Below, piece after piece: positions 28,712 through 35,267 of a DNA stretch of 64,000 bases. Source of the DNA: a virus; the IMG/VR virus record IMGVR_UViG_3300013120_000110, positions 1-64,000 of that record; one strand, given 5' to 3'. The notes beneath the pieces were generated by a model. The model searched no databases. It saw only the letters and a program-made list of their open reading frames with translations, and was not told the origin of the DNA. The translations under genes and the position numbers were made by a program. Position 1 is the first letter of the stretch, and each line of letters starts with the position of its first letter.

Positions 28712-29079
28712 TTTTGGCCCTCCGGTATTTTGACACGCACGCCCCAAGTCATCTGCCCCGGATGACCCGGTTTCGGTACGTTGTAGTCCACATACAACAC
28801 GATCTTTTTCCCCACCCATTTACTTGTCTCCACACCCCAGGCCCGGATCAACGGGATACGCTTGTAAAGCGTCAGCAACAACTCTTTCTTGTGATCCTTG
28901 AACTTGAGGCTAAATTGTTCCTTCTTTGTTCGCCCCGACTCAAACACTAAATCGTAATTCTTCTTGCAACACTCGATCTCTACCTCTACGTCCCCGAGGC
29001 CCGCAATGTCTTCGGCGCCGAGCCATTTAGCGTCGGCCCGCATGGCTGAGGTACGCCCCGTAAAAACTTCAGTCCGCAT
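28708..29079 (-). CDS. hypothetical DNA-metabolism protein (123 aa)
   Basis: 123 residues. LGAEDIAGLGDVEVEIE, KEQFSLKFKDHKKELLL and WVGKKIVLYVDYN give alternate strands, compatible with an OB-like or Sak-like fold, and it lies directly next to the RecE-like nuclease where phages often keep a single-strand annealing or binding partner. That assignment is inference. It overlaps the zinc protein by 94 bases. Confidence 0.6.
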   Translation of the reverse strand: MRTEVFTGRTSAMRADAKWLGAEDIAGLGDVEVEIECCKKNYDLVFESGRTKKEQFSLKFKDHKKELLLTLYKRIPLIRAWGVETSKWVGKKIVLYVDYNVPKPGHPGQMTWGVRVKIPEGQK

Positions 29080-29297
29080 TTCTTACAATCCCCTGCTACG
29101 TTATCCCCCTTCACTTCCCGGCCCGCCGCAAATGTTTGCGCGGGCCCGCTTGAAATGGCGCCAAACCTCAGTTCTCGATAGCACTCAGCACACAGTGGCC
29201 GACCACGCCAAGCAATCTTGGCAAAATCACCGCAAGCGGAGCATGTTGTACTGCCATTCTGCCCCAACACCTTGACATACTGTTCTTCATTTATCAT
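28986..29297 (-). CDS. two-zinc-ribbon protein (103 aa)
   Basis: 103 residues: CSACG (19-23), CAECY, CKKCGLKF and a final Cys give two zinc ribbons. Start ATG follows GGCTGGAGCC and overlaps the nuclease stop (ATGA). The long overlap with the next gene in another frame is unusual but both have good coding features. Confidence 0.65.
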   Translation of the reverse strand: MINEEQYVKVLGQNGSTTCSACGDFAKIAWRGRPLCAECYRELRFGAISSGPAQTFAAGREVKGDNVAGDCKKCGLKFLRGVPQPCGPTLNGSAPKTLRASGT

Positions 29298-30220
29298 GGC
29301 TCCAGCCTTTTATCTGGGGGTTCATGTTGCACTTCCATCGCGCCAGTCAACTCCTGGTCGGCCTCGGGCATGTGCCAGGGCTTGGTTTGTAATTCACCGT
29401 CCCGGCCCTCATCCTTGCCAGGCCACTCACCAGTGTCGATACACTTACGCACTTTCCAAATCACCTCCAGCCCCTTGTCGGCCCCGTAATCCAACACGGC
29501 GTCAGCGATGGGGTACACGATAATGTCATAAGGTGGCGTCTTCTCCAGGGCGATGACAGTCACCCCCCACGATTCGCCAGTTAGCTTTTGCAACCAGCGC
29601 TGATAGAGCCCCAGCTTCACATCGTAGTGAAGATCATAGAACTGGTTGGAGAAACTAGGTTCGTCAATCGCCCGAGCGGTTTTAAGATCGACTAACCGGC
29701 GTAGGTTTGTCGCAAGCCAGTCCACGCGGCCCCGACACTGTACGTCATTCTCTGTGGCAAGTAGCGTAACCTCAGCCCGGCCAGCCATGATGAGTTCACG
29801 GACCCCATCCTTTTTGGGAAACTGTTGGGAGGCGTGAATGACAGTGGCTAGCTGTTGAGTAGTCAGGATTTCCTTGTCGTTTTGCCAACACGCATCAGCA
29901 AACTTCAGGTAATCCTTCCCGGCCCGACGCCCCTCCCAGGCGGAGTAGCGGTTAGGGAACTCCCGACCCTCAAATAGAGCGCAATGAACGGCCCGACCCC
30001 ACCGAAGATCGTCCGTGTCCGGGCGCCCGTGGTCCCAGCGGTACTTGAGGTCCAGCATCGACCCCTTTGGTGGGAGCCCATTCGCTATCGTGGATGGGTT
30101 GAGGCCGACAATATCCTTATAGACCCGCCATGGCAGGCGATCACAGATTTCGTTACGCTGGCCCCCGACAACACGCGATATGTCACGAGGGGAGAGCGGC
30201 TGAGCGATAGCGCTTTCCAC
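29294..30220 (-). CDS. RecE/YqaJ-like PD-(D/E)xK exonuclease (DUF3799)
   Basis: 308 residues from a GTG with ATGGAGGCTCTTT (a longer frame has no site). The DUF3799 layout is visible: LRWGRAVHCALFEG (H79), RAEVTL, GRVDWLA (D167), LVDLKTA (D178, K180) and YDVKLGLYQRWLQ. Degrades one strand of double-stranded DNA from ends to start recombination, usually paired with an annealing protein; the two small genes that follow are candidates. Family recognised with good confidence, activity inferred. Confidence 0.85.
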   Translation of the reverse strand: MESAIAQPLSPRDISRVVGGQRNEICDRLPWRVYKDIVGLNPSTIANGLPPKGSMLDLKYRWDHGRPDTDDLRWGRAVHCALFEGREFPNRYSAWEGRRAGKDYLKFADACWQNDKEILTTQQLATVIHASQQFPKKDGVRELIMAGRAEVTLLATENDVQCRGRVDWLATNLRRLVDLKTARAIDEPSFSNQFYDLHYDVKLGLYQRWLQKLTGESWGVTVIALEKTPPYDIIVYPIADAVLDYGADKGLEVIWKVRKCIDTGEWPGKDEGRDGELQTKPWHMPEADQELTGAMEVQHEPPDKRLEP

Positions 30221-30248
30221 AAAGAGCCTCCATGATTTTGTCGCTCGA

Positions 30249-30545
30249 TTAGTAACAGTTCTTAAACCACGCCCCAGCAGCAGCAGCAAACAGGATGGTT
30301 GCTATTACCCAAAGTGCCCGTAGTCCCAAAAGCATTGTGCGTTGAACATGCTCTTGCTTTGACACTCTAGCTATGAGGCCGGGACATTTACTCTGTAGAC
30401 CATGCTCGCCATGCAGGTCTGTTTTAATATGCCTGATCTCTTCCAGGCCGCGTTCAAGCTGTGTCCCTATCTTCTCCACTTGGACATGGTACTGGTGTAT
30501 GTCAGTTCGTAACGCACCCAACTCCGTTTGCTCTGAATGATTCAT
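30249..30545 (-). CDS. coiled-coil protein with C-terminal membrane anchor (98 aa)
   Basis: 98 residues: coiled coil (10-45, IHQYHVQVEKIGTQLERGLEEI) and a hydrophobic end (MLLGLRALWVIATILFAAAAGAWF). Tail-anchored small phage proteins of this form include holin-like and Rz-like proteins. GAAAGGATAACCC precedes the ATG. Confidence 0.65.
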   Translation of the reverse strand: MNHSEQTELGALRTDIHQYHVQVEKIGTQLERGLEEIRHIKTDLHGEHGLQSKCPGLIARVSKQEHVQRTMLLGLRALWVIATILFAAAAGAWFKNCY

Positions 30546-30563
30546 GGGTTATCCTTTCCCCTG

Positions 30564-30607
30564 GCCCTCCCGACGCCGACCCCGGCAAAAACCGGCGCCG
30601 GGAGGGC
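30564..30607. repeat. GC-rich inverted repeat between membrane-protein genes
   Basis: GCCCTCCCG (30564-30572) and CGGGAGGGC (30599-30607), nine perfect pairs, around an inner CCGG/CCGG fold. No T run follows on the minus strand, so an attenuator or mRNA processing point is more likely than a simple terminator. Confidence 0.5.
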
Positions 30608-30629
30608 ATCCAACCCCCGCACAACAACT

Positions 30630-30989
30630 CTACGACTGCTGCAAGACCTTGAGCATTTCAGCCTTCTTGGCTGGATCATGCTCGGCATAGTAAGTACAAA
30701 CCTTCTTCGTCACGTCATGCAGCTTGGCGACCATCGCCTCATCACTACGCATGGCTGTGACAATCTGGGCTACCTTGTGAACTAAGCCCGAGTAGTCCCC
30801 GATAGCGTAGTCCTGGTAAATGCTGCTGAAGAAGTCTAAGCCCCAGGTATTCATCAACTTCATCAACTCGATGGCGTGCCGTCGCCGCTTCTCACGGCGG
30901 TTGTAGAGCCACAGCACTCCCAGTGTGAGTAACACGGCCCCAACCCCGAGTGTGGCGTACTGGTACGCAATAGGCATTGAATCTAACAT
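30630..30989 (-). CDS. N-terminally anchored membrane protein (119 aa)
   Basis: 119 residues: membrane segment at 10-32 (YATLGVGAVLLTLGVLWLY), basic RREKRRRH (cytoplasmic side) and a helical soluble domain. Starts two bases after the protease stop. Not recognised; may work with the protease or with lysis proteins. Confidence 0.65.
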   Translation of the reverse strand: MLDSMPIAYQYATLGVGAVLLTLGVLWLYNRREKRRRHAIELMKLMNTWGLDFFSSIYQDYAIGDYSGLVHKVAQIVTAMRSDEAMVAKLHDVTKKVCTYYAEHDPAKKAEMLKVLQQS

Positions 30990-30991
30990 TC

Positions 30992-32161
30992 CTATATCCC
31001 CTCTCCGCTAGCCTTACCGCCAGCAAAATAAATCACAAACGCTACAGCGATCCCGACCAACACAACCAACCCACCCAACAACGGCGAGCGATCCGGCTCT
31101 GATATAACAGGCGGCGGGATAGGATGGGGAGCCACGTCTACATCGACCCGGCCCTTGTCTACCTGAACACTCACTTGCTTTTCGAGTGCCGCTAGTAAAG
31201 CATCTAGGCGTGCGTCAGTAGCGTCGTGACGCTTCTCGGCCTCACCACGCCAAGGTAAGATAGGTTTCTTGCCCGGCTGTGGTACAGGGACTAGCGGCCC
31301 CATGCTAGGCGGCGTTGGCCGAGTTGTATAAACTCCTAGCTGTTCATAGGATTCAGCAGCCTTATTCAACATGAGGTGCAAACGCCCAGGCTGAACACAA
31401 AACACCCGCTTGTTGTCCCGGCCCCAGAGTATGCCAATCAGCTTACCCCTACGATTAAACACAGGCCCACCAGAATCGCCGGGCCGGGCATGACCACTAA
31501 TCAGCATCCAATCATGCACGTTAGGTCTACCACGCTCCGAGAAGCGGTAGCCTAGAAACATACCCGTATTCGAGGCGAGTTCCCCGTCCCCACCGTACCC
31601 AAGGGATTCTAAACGATCCCCCTCATTTGGTGCGGCAGATGGGCCAACCTCAACTTCGGCAGGCTGAACCTCATACTTCTTAGGCCAATAGCCCTCGGGC
31701 CACCAGCCCGTTTCAGTACGCAGCCGTAGCACAGCACAGTCCCAGGTATTATCTATGGCAATCACGCGAGCCGATATTCTGGCCCCACTTGCCAAGACAA
31801 CATGAATCTCCTTTGCCCCTTTGGCTACATGCTGCGCTGTTACCACTAGGACCTTGCCGCCCCAATGTACAACTACGCCCGAGCCAATCTTGTGATAGTC
31901 GTTACACCTTGGACATAAGCCAGTCAACCGGACCACGCTAGCCCGATGGCCTTTGGCCCAGGCATAGCGCCACGCTCTGGTGGGGCCGACCTTCACCTTA
32001 ACGTCAACTCTCGGGGCGGGCGCAACCACTTGACTACCGTAGGTAATCGTGCAGCCGGGCCCCTCACACCCTCCAGCGTTGGTGTTCACAGGCGCAGCGA
32101 ACAGGATCACCGCCATAAGACCCGCGAACAACAAGCTCCACATCCAATACTTCCGCGTCAT
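30992..32161 (-). CDS. secreted trypsin-like serine protease with C-terminal membrane segment
   Basis: 389 residues from the ATG behind AGAGGAGCATGTG. Signal peptide at 1-30 (SLLFAGLMAVILFAA); chymotrypsin-fold triad H111 (VTAQHV), D141 (NTWDCAVL), S230 (RPGDSGGPV). A proline-rich linker (280-310), a helical part and a hydrophobic C-terminal segment (SPLLGGLVVLVGIAVAFVIY) follow, so the enzyme would sit on the outer face of the inner membrane, or be anchored. CxxC (TGLCPRCND) precedes the catalytic domain. Fold is of the S1/HtrA group without a PDZ domain. Confidence 0.9.
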   Translation of the reverse strand: MTRKYWMWSLLFAGLMAVILFAAPVNTNAGGCEGPGCTITYGSQVVAPAPRVDVKVKVGPTRAWRYAWAKGHRASVVRLTGLCPRCNDYHKIGSGVVVHWGGKVLVVTAQHVAKGAKEIHVVLASGARISARVIAIDNTWDCAVLRLRTETGWWPEGYWPKKYEVQPAEVEVGPSAAPNEGDRLESLGYGGDGELASNTGMFLGYRFSERGRPNVHDWMLISGHARPGDSGGPVFNRRGKLIGILWGRDNKRVFCVQPGRLHLMLNKAAESYEQLGVYTTRPTPPSMGPLVPVPQPGKKPILPWRGEAEKRHDATDARLDALLAALEKQVSVQVDKGRVDVDVAPHPIPPPVISEPDRSPLLGGLVVLVGIAVAFVIYFAGGKASGEGI

Positions 32162-32179
32162 CACATGCTCCTCTCTAAG

Positions 32180-32746
32180 TTACGCTACCTTTTCTCCGTA
32201 AACCTCAAACTTGCCGTTTTTTCCTAACCGCTTGGTCGCTTTCAGTCGATTACACTTTCGACAGGCAAGAACAATGTTGCTTATGGTGTGTTTACCGCCC
32301 TTAGCTCGTGGAACAACATGGTCAATCCCCGTTGGTTGATCCCATCGTGATGCAAGGCGAACCTTACAGCCGCAATAAACACACTTCTCCTTATCTCGAC
32401 GGTAAATTGCGTGAAGCTGCTCCTTCGTCAAATCGCCCTCTCGCCACCACTCTCTCGTTCTGCGACTTCTTTCCCTGCTTCGGCGGCGGTATTCATCAGG
32501 ATGTTCTAGTCGCATTTTCTTTTCCCATTGGCGCTGGGCCTGTGTTCCGCCAGGGTGTTTTCGGTACTGATTCCGCTTGAACTCCCGGTTGCATTTGGGA
32601 CAAAGCCCTTTTGCGTTGCGAACACCAATAAAACCACATCGTCCACAATCGAAACGTGTTCCCGCTAGGGCCCTCATTTTTAGAGCATAACGGCGACGCG
32701 CCTCTTTACGTTCATTGGTATTAGGGCGAATCCTTTTGGTACACAC
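32180..32746 (-). CDS. HNH endonuclease
   Basis: 188 residues. KCVYCGCKVRL, GIDHVVPRAKGG and NIVLACRKCNRLK give a classical HNH motif with its four zinc cysteines (residues about 130-175). Two CxxC pairs (CGRCG, CPKC) near 34-54 form an extra ribbon. GTG start with a weak site. Such genes often are homing endonucleases that move between phages. It separates the protease and DUF2188 genes. Confidence 0.85.
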   Translation of the reverse strand: MCTKRIRPNTNERKEARRRYALKMRALAGTRFDCGRCGFIGVRNAKGLCPKCNREFKRNQYRKHPGGTQAQRQWEKKMRLEHPDEYRRRSRERSRRTREWWREGDLTKEQLHAIYRRDKEKCVYCGCKVRLASRWDQPTGIDHVVPRAKGGKHTISNIVLACRKCNRLKATKRLGKNGKFEVYGEKVA

Positions 32747-32754
32747 AAGCCTGG

Positions 32755-33021
32755 CTAGCCCTTTGTCCGCCGAGGATCAAGGCCGTAGGTTCGTTCTGAC
32801 TGATACTCTCCGTCAGCCTTTCGGATTTTAACCTGGGTTAGTGCGCCGGTCAGTTCATGGGTATCTCGGGCAAGCTCACAGGCGTCGAAAACAGCATCAC
32901 GCTTCGTCTCGAACAACATCCCTACACCTGCCAATGACTTCACTCCCTCTACGACGAACACCCAACACTTTTTCTTGTCGGGCCGCACACCCGGTTTAAC
33001 ATCAAACACGATCCGCTTCAT
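32755..33021 (-). CDS. DUF2188 family protein
   Basis: 88 residues. KCWVFVVEG, LFETKRDAVFDACELARDTHEL, TQVKIRKADGEYQSERTYG and DPRRTKG reproduce the strand-helix-strand of DUF2188, whose usual end is E-R-T-Y-G-x-D-P-x-x-x-K-G. Widespread in bacteria and phages, function not known. GGAGGTACGAGTA precedes the ATG. Confidence 0.75.
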   Translation of the reverse strand: MKRIVFDVKPGVRPDKKKCWVFVVEGVKSLAGVGMLFETKRDAVFDACELARDTHELTGALTQVKIRKADGEYQSERTYGLDPRRTKG

Positions 33022-33042
33022 TACTCGTACCTCCTGTTTGGT

Positions 33043-33561
33043 TCAGGCCACAACCTTAGCCCATGTTCTCCTATGTCGAATCTTGGAAATCGCCTGAGGA
33101 TAGACGCCATACTTCCTAGCCAGGGAGGCACTTGACGCGCCATTAGCGCACTTTCGCCGTATCTCTCGCACGTCATCTTCAGATAACGTATTCCGAGGAC
33201 GACCCTTGCGCATCCCAGATTGAGCTACATCGGCCCCATTCTCTGCCTTGGTCCCCCACGCAAGGTTTCGGATATGGTTGTTCAGCTTGTCGCTGTCGAG
33301 GTGACGAGCCTCATAGCCTTTGAGCCTCGGGCCAACAAACGCTTCCAGCATTGCTCGATGCAACCTGACACGTCTGGTTCGTCCACTAGCATCTACTAGG
33401 TTGAGAGTAGGATAATCGTCTGACTGTATCTGCGGTTTCAATGGATGTAGGTTTACAACACCCTTCCGCTTGCTCCGTTCACTGTAGACAACACCATCTA
33501 TCCTCGCGTGGTAGCCAGGAAAGCCCGGTACTGGCCGTATCTCAAAACCCTCATGTGTCAT
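33043..33561 (-). CDS. HNH homing endonuclease (HNH_3, NUMOD-like)
   Basis: 172 residues. An N-terminal NUMOD4-like strand region (FEIRPVPGFPGYHARIDG), then LHRAMLEAFVG, ARHLDSDKLNNHIRNLAWGT (HNH_3 core with H, D and N residues) and a C-terminal HTH (EDDVREIRRKCANGASSASLARKYGV split around 140-165) that would recognise DNA. Typical intron- or free-standing homing endonuclease; ATGA coupled to the CAP-like gene. Confidence 0.85.
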   Translation of the reverse strand: MTHEGFEIRPVPGFPGYHARIDGVVYSERSKRKGVVNLHPLKPQIQSDDYPTLNLVDASGRTRRVRLHRAMLEAFVGPRLKGYEARHLDSDKLNNHIRNLAWGTKAENGADVAQSGMRKGRPRNTLSEDDVREIRRKCANGASSASLARKYGVYPQAISKIRHRRTWAKVVA

Positions 33562-34127
33562 CGCTTGTACCTCCATTTGCTCTTGTCAAACGTAATGACT
33601 GCCGTGTAATGGGTTCCGTTCTTGCCCCGAGCCCTACCCCAGCCGATAGCATCATGCTTCCGGCAAGCCACGGCCCAATGGCCCCTTGAGTGTTTCCACG
33701 ACCAAAACGCATCGGCCCACAATCGGTTGTCGTCGGCGTCACGCATCCAGGGCCAACTCTGCGCACAAATCTCGGCATATTGCCCCTGCCCTAATTGGTT
33801 TGCCAATCTCATCCACCGCCGTTCCCAAAGCTGGTGCCCTTGCTCCCGAAAGAACGCCATGTAATCGGCGTGCATTTGAGCAGCGCCCATCAAGACCTCA
33901 TTTCGTGTTGAGCGAAAGAGCGGATACTTGTCCGCCATTTTGGCGTGCCACGTGCCCGGCTCTAGGGGGATCGGCCTCGGAGGCTCATAGCCCCAGGCGT
34001 AGTGGGCCAAGTACATCACAGCCATCGCTACAAACGCTCCAACCAGGAAGCAGCGGAGTACATCCCATGCCGTTACACGCTGTTCCTCGAATACAGGCTT
34101 ACCAGTCTCGGGGTCGTATTTAATCAT
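33558..34127 (-). CDS. membrane-anchored CAP-superfamily-like protein
   Basis: 189 residues. Membrane segment at about 24-44 (VLRCFLVGAFVAMAVMYLA), short linker, then a CAP-like domain (70-185): NEVLMGAAQMHADYMA, HQLWERRW, EICAQSW, DAFWSWKHSRGHWAVA and IGWGRARGKNG have the order of the CAP helix, the E-N-x-A-like and the H-W/G-H motifs. The fit is by pattern only. CAP proteins are secreted; roles include lipid, glycan or protease interaction. ATGA overlap with the next gene. Confidence 0.6.
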   Translation of the reverse strand: MIKYDPETGKPVFEEQRVTAWDVLRCFLVGAFVAMAVMYLAHYAWGYEPPRPIPLEPGTWHAKMADKYPLFRSTRNEVLMGAAQMHADYMAFFREQGHQLWERRWMRLANQLGQGQYAEICAQSWPWMRDADDNRLWADAFWSWKHSRGHWAVACRKHDAIGWGRARGKNGTHYTAVITFDKSKWRYKR

Positions 34128-34804
34128 GTGGCTGCCGCTTTGGCCTTCCTTTTCTTAGGGGAGTGTACCTCTGCCACGATAGGACCCACCGCTTGCAAAC
34201 TAACCTGACATCCCGTCAGACAATCGCCCATAAAAATAACGAACATATCGCGGTAGGCTGCGCTGCGGGCCAGGTCGCCCGGCTCTGTCAGCCGATCCGC
34301 TAGGTGGGGAACGGGGTCAACACCCCCAGCCCGATCCGCCCGGGCCACCGCCTGGGAGCAAAATGGGAGGCTCCCATTGGATGTGTCGCGGAGGTCCCAC
34401 TTGGCGAATAGCCGCGTCACAGGCAGGTGGAGCATCGCCGCTTTAATGAGGTTCCACCACCCATACGGCTTGCCTGTTATGTTAATCATGGCCTCAATCG
34501 CCTTCTGGACGTTGTACGGGCGCTGTTGGATACGGCGGATCAAGATACCCCCCGGATGATTCGCCACCACCTGGGAGAAGTGGATCGCCCTCCCCCCCCT
34601 CCATTCCCTCGTTTCCAAAGCCATCAGCCGACGGTAACGGCCCCGCCCCCACCACGCGAGCTTACCAGCGTGTGAGGCGTTGTTTCGGCCCGATATGGTG
34701 ATCGCTAGCGTGGCAAGTGAGTAGAGGGACTGATTCAAGACCAGGAAGGTGTCGCCGTCCTTGATCTTCTCACGCACGGAGTTGTACGGTACAGCTTCTT
34801 TCAC
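34124..34804 (-). CDS. permuted NlpC/P60-like cysteine hydrolase (YiiX-type)
   Basis: 226 residues. GDTFLV at 17-22 starts the domain; NASHAGKL has the catalytic H45, YGWWNLIKAA follows and LPFCSQAVARAD the candidate C149, the order of circularly permuted papain-like enzymes (YiiX/DUF830). Such enzymes cleave peptide or acyl bonds in cell walls or lipids. The tail is basic. GTG start overlaps the previous stop. Host wall or membrane processing during lysis is the likely role (inference). Confidence 0.7.
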   Translation of the reverse strand: MKEAVPYNSVREKIKDGDTFLVLNQSLYSLATLAITISGRNNASHAGKLAWWGRGRYRRLMALETREWRGGRAIHFSQVVANHPGGILIRRIQQRPYNVQKAIEAMINITGKPYGWWNLIKAAMLHLPVTRLFAKWDLRDTSNGSLPFCSQAVARADRAGGVDPVPHLADRLTEPGDLARSAAYRDMFVIFMGDCLTGCQVSLQAVGPIVAEVHSPKKRKAKAAAT

Positions 34805-35073
34805 TTCTTCCCTCTCTTGCGGGGCTTGGCCTTGGGTTTAGCATTGCGACCCCCTTGACGGCTCGCCTTCTTTGGCGTAAGATGGTCCTCGATCAGCCCG
34901 TTGAGCTTGGTGATGGCCCTACAAATGCTCTCGATGCTCTCTGTTGTCGCGTCAGTCAATTCGTCGTGCGCAGACCAGAGGTTATCGAGATCATCTGAAT
35001 GTTCCTTCAGTTTGGCTTTCACGTCTTTCATCGGATCATCGGGATCACTCGAAGGGTTCTTGGTTTTCCCCAT
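34801..35073 (-). CDS. coiled-coil protein with basic tail (90 aa)
   Basis: 90 residues from MGKTKNPSSDPD (a 112-residue frame is possible). Coiled-coil part (KDVKAKLKEHSDDLDNLW) and a strongly basic tail (GGRNAKPKAKPRKRGKK). First gene after the promoter at 35.2 kb, so it should be well expressed; a DNA- or RNA-binding role is conceivable. Confidence 0.7.
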   Translation of the reverse strand: MGKTKNPSSDPDDPMKDVKAKLKEHSDDLDNLWSAHDELTDATTESIESICRAITKLNGLIEDHLTPKKASRQGGRNAKPKAKPRKRGKK

Positions 35074-35185
35074 TATCCTCACCATCAGGCTCCATTTATC
35101 CTTGAGCCTCATCAACAAGCGTGGTAAGCGAGAATACATTTTTGATTGTCACCAGTGAAGGTTCGTGATTACTAGATCAAGGATC

Positions 35186-35213
35186 ATTATAGCAAGTCTC
35201 AAGAATCTGTCAA
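35186..35213 (-). promoter_or_regulatory. perfect consensus, extended -10 promoter
   Basis: Minus strand: TTGACA (35213-35208), 16 bases, TATAAT (35191-35186) preceded by TGC (extended -10). Both hexamers match consensus fully. It would start near 35179 and drive the accessory/lysis-type block leftwards. Confidence 0.9.
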
Positions 35214-35217
35214 GGGG

Positions 35218-35240
35218 TAATCTGACCCAAAGTCAGATTA
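35218..35240. promoter_or_regulatory. 9-bp inverted repeat next to the promoter
   Basis: TAATCTGAC (35218-35226) and GTCAGATTA (35232-35240) with a five-base loop, beginning five bases upstream of the -35. On the plus strand it is followed by TTTT and could terminate plus transcripts; on the minus strand, downstream of the giant gene, no T run follows. Its place suggests an operator or upstream element. Confidence 0.65.
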
Positions 35241-35267
35241 TTTTCCAAAATGGCCCGTTAGGGGGGG

